Of a stretch of DNA of 64,000 bases, positions 1 to 8,422 are shown in pieces; the first letter of the stretch is position 1, and each line of letters opens with the position of its first letter. The translations under genes and the position numbers were made by a program. The stretch lies in the NCBI GenBank assembly GCA_002368155.1, contig AP018180.1, positions 558,001 through 622,000 of the forward strand, given 5' to 3'. The DNA comes from Nostoc carneum NIES-2107. GTDB taxonomy: Bacteria > Cyanobacteriota > Cyanobacteriia > Cyanobacteriales > Nostocaceae. The notes below the pieces were generated by a model. It was not told where the DNA came from. It saw only the letters and a program-made list of their open reading frames with translations, and searched no databases.

Positions 1-171
1 CCCTGGCAAGCCTCTCCATGTACATCCCTCACAGAGCACATATAGAATTGCATTGACCACGGCAAATAAAGCTACAGTCCGTGGACGACCACCGGCTTTT
101 CCTGATGGGAACTCTCCTTCAATCAATTCCCACTGTTCCCATGTCAAATTGCTATTGTATGCTTTACTCAT
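1..171 (-). CDS. IS5-family transposase, N-terminal part (runs off window start)
   Basis: Reading the minus strand from the ATG at 169-171 gives 57 codons without a stop up to the window edge. The peptide begins MSKAYNSNLTWEQWELIEGE and continues with GRPR and a C-terminal CTWRGLPG stretch. This is the typical N-terminal (DUF4096-like) domain of IS5-type transposases: the LTWEQWELIE opening, a GGRPR turn and the WRxLP signature. The catalytic DDE part is outside the window, so it cannot be said whether the transposase is intact. Confidence 0.9.
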   Translation of the reverse strand, partial: MSKAYNSNLTWEQWELIEGEFPSGKAGGRPRTVALFAVVNAILYVLCEGCTWRGLPG

Positions 172-260
172 TCGCTCACTTGGTGCTGTTATCTACAAAT
201 CTCAGCATAAGCCTTGTGAGCTTTCTTACAATAGCTCCCCACTTTTAAAACATCCTCTTA
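1..260 (-). mobile_element. IS5-type insertion sequence, left part outside window
   Basis: The first ~260 bases are the end of an insertion sequence carrying the start of a transposase gene on the minus strand. The outer end of the element cannot be fixed exactly. It lies between the transposase start (171) and about 262, where the reading frame of the interrupted gene resumes. The rest of the element and its second inverted repeat lie outside the window. Confidence 0.75.
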
Positions 261-261
261 G

Positions 262-1787
262 AGGGAGACCCCCCTATCACCACCAGTTTTTCCGATACTC
301 GCCAGCAATCTACCCTTCCCGATAACTTTAAACCCCAGAAATTCCAAAGCTTAACACAGCTACCACGTGGTGCTAAAGGTGGTTTTTTATTGCGTCCGGG
401 GGCTTTTGAATTGGCAGTGGAAAGTTACTGTTTACGAGCTGGTACTCATGGGCCTAGTCAAGGAAACGGCTATCTCTACGCACCTCTAAAAGGTTCCAAA
501 GCCGGACTGATCCAGCAAATTCTGCAAAACTCCGTCCTTCATCCAGAAATTCCTCAAAAAGATATACAAATGTTGCTATGGGCTATTATTGCCCGCACAA
601 AAATTAGTGATACTAACGCAGAAATCCAGCAAACAGCAGCAAAATTACTCACTAAAGATGAGATTTTTCAACTCAATGGTGGTGCTTTGGGCTTAATACC
701 CAAATCAGTATTAGATAAAGCCACTGCTAATTTGCCTTCTCCATTACGTTTAGTGTTTGAAACAGAAGCACGTATCCGAGAAATGCTCACGATAAAGAGT
801 ACAAGTTACGCACAACTAGAACAAATTGCAGTGTTGACTGGAGAACCGCAACGAGATGGGCCAGAAATACCAGAGGGTCGTTGGTCACTTAATCCCCAAG
901 GATTTTACATCCGTTATCTGCCTACTTACTACAGCAAGACATTAATTCAAATTTACGTTCCTGATAATTTTCGTAAGCAAGCAAATGCCAATGTAAACTT
1001 AGCAGCTAAGTCTACAAAACAAGCATTACTTCTAACACAAGATGGGGGCGTAGAATACAATCCAGCTGGTGAAGTTGCTGTTCCTGGTGACACAGGAAGA
1101 CAGCGCTTAGGTTTATCCGCCCGTCCGGCTGATGGAGGTACTGCCGATGCAGGTAACGATACAGGTAATAACCCAGGTAATGACGCAAACGGTACTCCTA
1201 GTACAGGTAATAATGCAAACGGTGCTTCTGGTACAGGTAATGATACAAGTTCACAGCCAGACTCATCTGCTCCCAGAACAGGAAATACTCTAACACCCAC
1301 ACCTAAAGCGCCATCAAAATTAGAAATCTTTTGTAATCCTGTAGTCAGGCAGTCTCTTGACCAAGACTGGCAAGGAACACAAGCTGATAATAGAGAGAGA
1401 CTGAGATGGGTGTTGTGGAATAGCACTACTGGAAAACTTTCAGTCACAAATGTCACAGTAGGAGATCCCATTAGTGGTAGTGTTGCACCAGGAAACACCC
1501 CGCCTGATGAAAATGGTGTATACGTGGTGGGAATATATCATACCCATCCCCCCAAAAATCTAGATTCAGAACCAGGTAGTGTTCAAGTACGTGGCCCTAG
1601 CCCTTTCAATGACATAATTAATGCAGATACAAGGAAAGTACCTTCTCTAGTCAGAGATTATACAGATAATAATCTCACGACCGTTGTGGACTATCTCTAC
1701 GGCCCCAACAAAAGGGGTGAAGCACAACCTGGCGGCGACGTGATGACAAATGTTCATCAATTGCCTTTGGGTACATGTGGTTCTTAA
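262..1787 (+). pseudogene. 5'-truncated large protein with HTHP-containing (JAB/DUF4329-like) C-terminal domain
   Basis: The frame is open from 249 to the TAA at 1785-1787 with no ATG at its start. It reads as ordinary protein (TTSFSDTRQQSTLPDNF...) right up to the IS5 end, so the 5' part of the gene was probably separated by that insertion. A TTG at 390 is the first start-like codon, but coding sense continues upstream of it. Visible parts: a conserved-looking N-terminal block (about residues 1-190 from 390) with SYCLRAGTHGPSQGNGYLYA, a low-complexity Gly/Asn/Thr/Asp linker (about 245-305), and a C-terminal domain with IYHTHPP followed by GPSPFND. The HxHP...PS...D arrangement resembles JAB/MPN or DUF4329-type domains, though the Ser-Asp spacing is one residue longer than the usual JAMM motif. 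The architecture (repeat linker plus C-terminal enzymatic domain) is reminiscent of secreted polymorphic toxins. I do not recognise the family with certainty. Confidence 0.6.
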
Positions 1788-2286
1788 TTCTCTTTTGTCA
1801 GATTGGGAGAATCTAATTCAATACAGGTCAGATAAGATCATTAGTGATTGATTTGTCAGTTGTGGAAACAGCTAGCTCAATTGGGGGATTCTCCCCCAAA
1901 CCCCCGATTGGGTGACGGTTGCGTCCCCCAAACCCCCTCCAAAATTATTGTTCTGTTTTTTGTTGAGTAACTAGTTTTGTGGTTTTGTTGTCAATTAATT
2001 TTCTTAACTAATAATCTCAGAATCAGCCTGAGATTATGGTTTTCCGAGAGTGACAAAACAGGGTTAATTAGGGGTAATATCAATTTCGGATTTTGGTCTC
2101 AAACACTACTTGTTACCCAATACTTAAACACCCGCTCGACGTGCAGATTTTTGTCGAAACTGTGGAGTTTGTTGTTGATGAGGACTTGCACAAGTGGCTC
2201 ATATTCGTCACGAGGTTGCAACTTAATCTTGCGTGCCACAGTAGCAGAAGAAGTACACAGATTTCTGACTGGACAAGCAGTCCCTA
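1788..2286. other. Intergenic region, GC-rich repeat
   Basis: This holds a CCCCC-rich dispersed repeat (about 1885-1945: two runs of C with GATTGGGTGACGG between) of a type common between Nostoc genes. Two overlapping short open frames at 1977-2345 show no family resemblance, so I treat them as chance. Confidence 0.5.
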
Positions 2287-2802
2287 TTAATCAGCGATCG
2301 CCCATCGGACATAAGGACGAGAAGCTGCTACAGTCTTGTAAGTAATTTCCTTAGCATTTGCCTGAATTTTTCGCAAATCCACACGGAAATATGCTTGTTT
2401 ATTCTTAAATTGCACATTGTAAAATGTGTATTCTTTATTCTGTGTTTGACCAACACAAGAAGCATATTTATCATTTAAGTTGGCAACATATTCTACAAAT
2501 TGCTTATTAGATGAAACTAATTTTGTGGTGTTAGAAAATGGTCTGGTATCAGGAATTACTGTATGTTCAGCACCACCTTCATAAGGTAGTGTTAACCACC
2601 ATAAACCAACTGATTCAGGACAAGTACCCGCAGTACTTTGGATATTTAATTTGACATTTGGTGTAGTAATTGGCCCTGCTGCTGATTCTGGTTGCGCTTG
2701 TGCTGTAGCCGAAATTATGCCTGCTACTGCTAAGGGAGATAGAATTACACTAAGAGTTGTTAATTTTAGCCAAGTATTCATATAGATTTTTTGCAAATTC
2801 AC
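2287..2802 (-). CDS. Secreted hypothetical protein
   Basis: A protein of 171 residues, or 164 if the ATG of MNTWLKL is used. The N-terminus is a clear signal peptide: a Lys-containing start, a hydrophobic core LTTLSVILSPLAVAGIISA, and a probable cleavage after AQAQ (about residue 37). The mature part is about 134 residues with two cysteines (TCPES and SCVGQ) that could form a disulfide in the periplasm. It carries no known catalytic motif and I do not recognise a family. It is a single gene, divergent from the channel-like gene to its right with about 150 bp between them. Confidence 0.7.
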   Translation of the reverse strand: MNLQKIYMNTWLKLTTLSVILSPLAVAGIISATAQAQPESAAGPITTPNVKLNIQSTAGTCPESVGLWWLTLPYEGGAEHTVIPDTRPFSNTTKLVSSNKQFVEYVANLNDKYASCVGQTQNKEYTFYNVQFKNKQAYFRVDLRKIQANAKEITYKTVAASRPYVRWAIAD

Positions 2803-2955
2803 GCTATCTAATTAATATTGACTTGCAAAATATTGCAAAAGTGCCGTCTTATTTAAGATTACCGTGTTGTCAGTTACAGTTCTACACAAATAATTCAGCA
2901 ACAATGTTAATAAATACTTGAGAATGCAGCCTCATCGGAATATTGCGGCTCTTTC

Positions 2956-4647
2956 ATGAAACCTAGAATTATTGTTTGTGGCTTAGGACGGACTGGATAT
3001 AAAGTCTTTCGTCTGCTGCGACAACAGGGTGCGTTTGTAGTGGGTATTCATCACAAGCCTATCCCTGGCGAAACCGCAGGAGATGTGATTATTGGCGATT
3101 TACATACAGCGGCTACTCTCAAAGCCGCTGGAATTGAGGAATCCCACACTTTAGTAATTGCTAGCTCTGATGATGCGCGTAATTTAGCAATTATGATGCA
3201 AGCGCGGATACTAAATCCGCATATTCGCATTATTAATCGCTTTTATAATAGCAGTTTGGCGGAACGTCTCGATCATACTTTGCCAGACCATTTAAGTATG
3301 AGTGTGGTGGGTTTGGCAGCACCAGTGTTTACTTTTGCCGCACTGGGTAATAAAGCGATCGGACAAATTAAATTATTTCAACAAACTTGGCCGATTCAAG
3401 AAGAATATATTGACGAATATCATCCTTGGTTGGGTCGTAAATTAGGCGATTTATGGGAAGATAGGTCGCGAATGTTAATCTATTACTTACCTGTAGAAGG
3501 TGATTTAGATTTAGTCGCGGCAGTGCTATCGGGACAAGAATTAAAAGTAGGCGATCGCTTAATAGTTGGTATCCAACCTCGCATTCGTCCTATCCGCAAA
3601 TCATGGGTAAGAAAAGTCATCAAAGTTCTCACTAGTTTGCAGCAATTTCAAAAACATGCTCAATCAGTTGTAGCAATGGCAATGGTGTTATTTGCTATTA
3701 TTTTGATGGCTACACTTACCTATGTTTCTGCTAGTTTAAATATCTCTTTTATCGATGCTTTATATTTTGCAGTCGGCATGATTACGGGAGCAGGTGGTAA
3801 TGACAAAATAGTCGAAAATGCTCCTAGCAGTATTAAATTATTTACTGTTGTGATGATGTTAGTTGGTGCAGCAGTAATTGGTATTTGGTATGCCATGCTC
3901 ACCGATTTTATTTTAGGAAACCGCTTCAAGCAATTTTGGGATGCAGCACGCATTCCGCAGCGACATCACTACATAGTCTGCGGCTTGAGTGGTATTGGCG
4001 TGAGAATTGTGCAAGAACTTCATGCAAGTGGACATGAGGTAGTAGTAATTGAAACCGACAGCAACAACAGATTTGTCAACACAACTCGCGGCTTAGGTAT
4101 CCCTGTAATTCAAGGTGATGCCAGTTTCCGTGCTATTCTCCAAGCTAGTAATATTGATAATGCTGCGGCTGTGTTAGCTGTTACTAGCAACGATGCCATT
4201 AACTTAGAAATTGCGCTCAAAGCCAAAGGATTATCACCCACCATTCCTGTCATTGTCCATTATGCTGACCCAGATTTTGCAGGGATGGCACAACAAGTAT
4301 TTGATTTTGAAGCCGTACTTAGTCCTGCAGAACTGGCTGCACCAGCTTTTGCGGCTGCTGCATTAGGAGGACGCATCCTAGGTAATGGAATTACCGCTGA
4401 TAGTTTGTGGGTAGCCTTCGCGACGATGATTACACCAGCACATCCATTTTGTGGTGAATTAGTCAAAGATGCTGCGATGTCGGCTGATTTTGTCCCTTTG
4501 TACGTAGAAGCGAGTTGCCAAACCTTCCACGGCTGGGATTTATTAGAAACACAACTTAGTCCTGGTGATATTTTATATTTAACAATGCCAGCAAATAGAT
4601 TATATGAATTGTGGCGAGATGGGCGATCGCAAGTAATGGTAAGTTGA
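2956..4647 (+). CDS. Ion-channel-like membrane protein with two TrkA-N/RCK modules
   Basis: 563 residues with an unusual RCK-pore-RCK layout. Residues about 4-220 form a first TrkA-N (Rossmann, CGLGRTG) plus TrkA-C module. About 238-316 is a two-helix pore unit: TM1 VVAMAMVLFAIILMATLTYV, then a re-entrant stretch, then TM2 LFTVVMMLVGAAVIGIWYAM. About 338-563 is a second TrkA-N (VCGLSGIGVRIV) plus TrkA-C. In potassium channels of this class the filter is TVGYGD; here the equivalent place at about 276-283 reads ITGAGGND, so K+ selectivity cannot be assumed. NAD(H) or another nucleotide probably binds both Rossmann domains and gates the pore in the cytoplasmic membrane. The gene appears monocistronic. 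Confidence 0.85.
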   Translation: MKPRIIVCGLGRTGYKVFRLLRQQGAFVVGIHHKPIPGETAGDVIIGDLHTAATLKAAGIEESHTLVIASSDDARNLAIMMQARILNPHIRIINRFYNSSLAERLDHTLPDHLSMSVVGLAAPVFTFAALGNKAIGQIKLFQQTWPIQEEYIDEYHPWLGRKLGDLWEDRSRMLIYYLPVEGDLDLVAAVLSGQELKVGDRLIVGIQPRIRPIRKSWVRKVIKVLTSLQQFQKHAQSVVAMAMVLFAIILMATLTYVSASLNISFIDALYFAVGMITGAGGNDKIVENAPSSIKLFTVVMMLVGAAVIGIWYAMLTDFILGNRFKQFWDAARIPQRHHYIVCGLSGIGVRIVQELHASGHEVVVIETDSNNRFVNTTRGLGIPVIQGDASFRAILQASNIDNAAAVLAVTSNDAINLEIALKAKGLSPTIPVIVHYADPDFAGMAQQVFDFEAVLSPAELAAPAFAAAALGGRILGNGITADSLWVAFATMITPAHPFCGELVKDAAMSADFVPLYVEASCQTFHGWDLLETQLSPGDILYLTMPANRLYELWRDGRSQVMVS

Positions 4648-4658
4648 TTATTGGTCGT

Positions 4659-4687
4659 TTGTCATTTGTCATTGGTCATTGGTCATT
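4659..4687. repeat. Heptamer short tandem repeats (TTGTCAT/TTGGTCAT)
   Basis: Four imperfect copies of a 7-8 base unit follow the stop of the channel-like gene. This is the short tandemly repeated repetitive (STRR) type known from heterocystous cyanobacteria. Confidence 0.7.
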
Positions 4688-4769
4688 TTTTCACTTCATT
4701 GCTCTAACTTTCATCGGGAACTAATTACCCAAGAAAACGTCTATTTGATTTTATTAAATTAGTTCCAAT

Positions 4770-6035
4770 ATGAAAGTTAGGTCTATTAAAACTGCGATCG
4801 CCTTATCGCTGATTAGTGTAGGATTTTCGCAAACTGCTCATACTCAAACCCCCAGCGCAAATAACGCACAACTTACACAGCAAGTTGCATCACTTCGTCC
4901 CCAAGGGCCAAAAGGTTTAGAGACATTTCTTAATAATCATGCACAAGAATTAAAAAACCCTTCGCCACAAATAAAAGAGGCGTTAAATAAACTTTGTCAG
5001 CAACGAGATTGCTATGCTTCTAAACTTTATTGGTACACAGATTTAGAACAAGCAAAAGCTGCTGCTAAAGCTAGTAATAAACCTATACTTTCATTACGTT
5101 TGTTAGGAAATCTTGACCAAGATTTAAGCTGTGCCAATAGTCGCTTTTTCCGCGTAGCATTGTATCCCAATGCAGAAATTTCTAAATTCCTACGCGATCG
5201 CTATATTCTCCACTGGCAATCTGTACGTCCTGTCCCCAAAGTTACCATAGATTTTGGTGATGGACGCAAGTTAGAACGCACTATTACAGGTAATAGCATT
5301 CACTATATTCTCGATAGTTCTGGTGAACCAGTCGATGCAATTCCCGGTTTATATGGGCCGCAAGCATTCCTGCGTCAGTTAGTAGCTGGGGAAAAGGCAG
5401 TTAAAGAATATACTAATTCTAAAGGTGTAGCCCGCGCTGGTTTTTTGCAAGAGTATCATCGTCAACAATTAGCATCTAGCCAACGTCAATGGGGAGCAGA
5501 TTTAGCAAAACTAGGTATTAAGAATCTCCCTCGTCTTGTGGAAATATCTCCTAATAATAGTGAAACACCTAGTGCAGCGGTAGCTGGTACTATAGCTGTA
5601 AGTAAAATGCGAGTTGAATCTCCTTTACTGCGAGATATTAATATTGCTAGTAGCAATCAAACAGCACTTCAAGATATTACTGATTCAGCAACATGGCAGC
5701 GAATTGCTCAACTCTACATAGCAGATGCCAAGTTAGATAATAGTAGTGTGGCATTAATACGTAACAAACGGTTTCCAGGTAATAAAGCTGATAACTTACA
5801 GCGAGTTGTGGGTAATTTTGAAAATGTAATGGCATTAGATACAATTAGGAACGAATATACGCTGCATAACCAAATTCATCAGTGGTTTATGCAGGGTAAT
5901 GCCACAAACAATGTGAATAAATTGAATGAAAAAGTTTACGCTGAATTGTTTTTAACTCCTAATTCCGATCCTTGGTTGGGATTGATGAGTAATGACAGTT
6001 ACAGCGCGATTGATAATGATGGAATTCGCAAGTAA
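4770..6035 (+). CDS. Secreted protein with thioredoxin-like N-terminal region
   Basis: 421 residues. A signal peptide covers about residues 1-26 (KTAIALSLISVGFSQTAHTQ). Residues about 85-185 contain WYTDLEQAKAAAKASNKPIL, a pattern typical of thioredoxin-fold proteins that handle non-cytoplasmic substrates (DUF255/SoxW-like). The redox CxxC is not present at the expected position; cysteines occur in LCQQRDCYASK and DLSCANSRFF instead. The C-terminal 200 residues are helical and unrecognised. It is probably periplasmic with a structural or redox-independent role. It stands alone, about 120 bp after the channel-like gene. Confidence 0.65.
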   Translation: MKVRSIKTAIALSLISVGFSQTAHTQTPSANNAQLTQQVASLRPQGPKGLETFLNNHAQELKNPSPQIKEALNKLCQQRDCYASKLYWYTDLEQAKAAAKASNKPILSLRLLGNLDQDLSCANSRFFRVALYPNAEISKFLRDRYILHWQSVRPVPKVTIDFGDGRKLERTITGNSIHYILDSSGEPVDAIPGLYGPQAFLRQLVAGEKAVKEYTNSKGVARAGFLQEYHRQQLASSQRQWGADLAKLGIKNLPRLVEISPNNSETPSAAVAGTIAVSKMRVESPLLRDINIASSNQTALQDITDSATWQRIAQLYIADAKLDNSSVALIRNKRFPGNKADNLQRVVGNFENVMALDTIRNEYTLHNQIHQWFMQGNATNNVNKLNEKVYAELFLTPNSDPWLGLMSNDSYSAIDNDGIRK

Positions 6036-6059
6036 TCTCAAGAAGATTTCTTGTTTTTG

Positions 6060-6164
6060 ATACTAATATACAGCAAGTAATATTAGCGACACATCAATAT
6101 ATTTAAGAGGGCAAGGCACGGCCTTGCCCCTACAATGTGCCACATTCTTTTTTCAAATTGGTAT
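6060..6164. repeat. MITE-like element, copy 1
   Basis: This begins ATACTAATAT and ends CAAATTGGTAT, with an inner hairpin GGGCAAGGCACGGCCTTGCCC. It matches, in ends and core, the elements near 32.6, 34.2, 60.1 and 62.35 kb. It carries no coding capacity. Confidence 0.75.
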
Positions 6165-6284
6165 TACTTGTAATGCAAACTTTTTAATTTAAAATTAAAA
6201 ATTGGAGGATAGACACATAGATAAAGAAGTCGAACTTCTACTAACTATTTGCTATTAGAAAAATTTTTAAATATTATTAAGCTT

Positions 6285-6653
6285 ATGTTTGAAATGTTCC
6301 AAGATTGGATTTATAACGAATTAGATGATATGGCGATAGCCTACAGCGAAAAATTGATAGAAAAATTTCAGAGAGATTATAAGCCTTTGATAGATGGTTC
6401 CGATTTGAGTGATGAAGAAAAGCAACAATTAACTTCTGAATTTCGACATTTATTACACCAGTTATTTATAGAGGATTTTGATAGAATCTTTGCCGATATG
6501 AAAAAAGACTTACCGGGTGACAAGGCAACTCTAAGCTATACGGGACAAAAGTTTGAGAAAATGGTGAGGATAAAAAATAGGGAGCAATTTTGTGGCTCCC
6601 CTGTAAAAATATGTTCCCTGTATCTTACCAAAAAACTTTGCGTGCCCATCTGA
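6285..6653 (+). CDS. Small hypothetical protein, 3' end replaced by IS4 insertion
   Basis: A short acidic helical protein. I prefer the ATG at 6285 (MFEMFQDWIYNELDD); a TTG at 6249 is in frame. The native frame runs to the IS4 insertion after 6508. If the element and one copy of its 9-bp duplication are removed, the protein ends ...FADMKKDDWW followed by TAA (7850-7852), so only three codons (DWW) lie beyond the insertion. In the present DNA the frame continues into the element and stops at 6653 with an unrelated tail. The truncated product may still work. I do not recognise the family. Confidence 0.6.
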   Translation: MFEMFQDWIYNELDDMAIAYSEKLIEKFQRDYKPLIDGSDLSDEEKQQLTSEFRHLLHQLFIEDFDRIFADMKKDLPGDKATLSYTGQKFEKMVRIKNREQFCGSPVKICSLYLTKKLCVPI

Positions 6654-7830
6654 ATGAAAGCCAGTACCTAACCATACAGCTTTTGTTGTTATTGATACAG
6701 GTTCATCGGCAAGTAAAACTTTCCATATTAGCCAGTGTGTTTCCACAACCGATTCAATATCAAAGTCGGAAAAGGAACTTGCAACGCTTTTTAGTATTGC
6801 CGCAGTTGAGCATCAAAACCTTATGGTTTCCCTTGATTAAATATTGGATAAGACTTGAGCAAACTGGAAGAAGAAGCAACAGAGAGTACCGTCGGCGATT
6901 AAAAAAACTCAAGCATAAAAAATTTGGGTATTGGCTCATTGCAATGGATAGAACAGAATGGAAAGGTCGCAATGTATTCATGGTGAGTATTATCTGGGGA
7001 ACCCATGCTCTTCCCCTATATTGGGAGGTTTTAGCTCATGAAGGCAATAGCGATTTTAAAACCCAAAAACGTTTATTAAAACCAGTACTAAATCTATTTA
7101 AAAACTATCCAGTTCTAGTGTTGGGAGACCGAGAGTTTCATAGCCCTAAATTCGCTCATTGGCTGGAATCTAAGGGTGTATACTTTGCCCTACGTCAGAA
7201 AAAAGCTCTTCATTTCCAAGAGAAATTGAATGAGGAATATCAGGTTCTTAAAGCACTGGGATTCAAACCAGGAATGTCCAAATTTTATCAGGGTGTATTG
7301 TGCAATAAAGGTGACTCTTTAGGACCATTTAATATCGCCGTCTATTGGAAACGAAAATATCGTCATAAGGGACCAAAAGAACCCTGGTATATTTTGACCA
7401 ATCTGCCCACTCTTCAACAAGCATTGGATGTCTATTGTTGTCGATGGGGAATCGAACAACTGTTCAAGGATTGCAAAACTGGGGGCTATAATTTAGAAGC
7501 AGCAAAAGTAAATGAGACTCGGTTTTTAGCCTTAGTATTATTAATTGCCATCGCCTATAGTTTGGCAACTCTCCAAGGACAGTGGCTGAAGAAATTAGGC
7601 ATAGATGTTTACGCTGGACGTATTAAAGAACACAAAGATAAGACTCCTAGACAGAGTGAGTTCAACCTTGGAATATATGGGCAACGATGGAAATATGGGA
7701 TGGAATTATGGGCCGATTGGGTGCTGAATCTGATTGCCCAAAAACCTCATAAACGCCTCTATTTTCAGCGAGGCTTTTATGCTCTGTCCCTCATACAACA
7801 AGCTTTGTAGCTAGGTTGTCACCCGTTAAG
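6509..7830 (+). mobile_element. Complete IS4-family insertion sequence, 1322 bp
   Basis: Terminal inverted repeats are CTTACCGGGTGACAAG at the left and, read in reverse, CTTAACGGGTGACAAC at the right (14 of 16 matching). A 9-bp direct repeat GAAAAAAGA flanks the element exactly (6500-6508 and 7831-7839), which fixes both ends and shows recent transposition. It holds one transposase gene filling most of the element. Confidence 0.93.
6611..7810 (+). CDS. IS4-family transposase
   Basis: 399 residues from the ATG at 6611 (MFPVSYQKTL); an in-frame TTG at 6590 is less likely. The DDE residues are visible: Asp in AMDRTEWKG, Asp in VLGDREFHS, and Glu in the YCCRWGIEQLFKDCK signature, which is the Y-(2)R-(3)E-(6)K motif typical of IS4. 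The frame is intact and the ends and target duplication are clean, so the element may be active. Confidence 0.93.
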   Translation: MFPVSYQKTLRAHLNESQYLTIQLLLLLIQVHRQVKLSILASVFPQPIQYQSRKRNLQRFLVLPQLSIKTLWFPLIKYWIRLEQTGRRSNREYRRRLKKLKHKKFGYWLIAMDRTEWKGRNVFMVSIIWGTHALPLYWEVLAHEGNSDFKTQKRLLKPVLNLFKNYPVLVLGDREFHSPKFAHWLESKGVYFALRQKKALHFQEKLNEEYQVLKALGFKPGMSKFYQGVLCNKGDSLGPFNIAVYWKRKYRHKGPKEPWYILTNLPTLQQALDVYCCRWGIEQLFKDCKTGGYNLEAAKVNETRFLALVLLIAIAYSLATLQGQWLKKLGIDVYAGRIKEHKDKTPRQSEFNLGIYGQRWKYGMELWADWVLNLIAQKPHKRLYFQRGFYALSLIQQAL

Positions 7831-7852
7831 GAAAAAAGATGATTGGTGGTAA

Positions 7853-8422
7853 TAAATATAATTATCTATTTACCAATATGGTATTAAACTGCTGAAATTT
7901 CAATTTTTTATGTAAATTTCAGTGAAATGACCTATGACAAGATTAATTTAATACAAAACCAATATTTTTATAAAATTGTAAAAGTTATCAAATATGGTTA
8001 TTTATATCTGATTGTTGGCGCTGTTACAACCCATCAAATTGAAAGCGTCTAACATATATCCAGACCTTAATAAAACAAAAGTAGTTTATTTAAGTAAAAG
8101 TCTTTCATACTTGAGAGAGGCTTTTTTGTTACATTTTGCCACATCATAAAGTTCTGTAGTTCGTTTGCCAAAAATTACATTTCTAGATGGAGTCAGACAT
8201 TATAAAACAACAATTGCTTAATATTGCTTGACCAATAAAGATTTAAGTGATAGGGAAGAAAAACTATCTGTAAATTGCCATACCAATTCTGAGTAATTCA
8301 TATTTATGAAAAGCAATATGAAGAGAATGACGTAATTAGTAATTGGTAGCAATTACTCAATTTTTGAAAACCTCATTGCTTTCCAATTGCAGATTGTATG
8401 CGCCACCAGTAAGAGGTAATTT
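7853..8422. other. AT-rich intergenic region upstream of devB
   Basis: About 570 bases without a gene. It must contain the promoter of the exporter operon. I see no clear NtcA palindrome (GTA-N8-TAC) with correct spacing. A GAGGTAA ribosome-binding site lies just before the devB ATG. Confidence 0.5.

Noticed and set aside
953-1498. Minus-strand 181-codon open frame
   Set aside because: It lies opposite the truncated gene; the Pro/Ser/Val-rich product is the shadow of its Gly/Asn linker.
1977-2345. Plus-strand open frame of 122 codons
   Set aside because: No family resemblance, overlaps the 3' end of the secreted protein gene, and a second overlapping frame is equally open.
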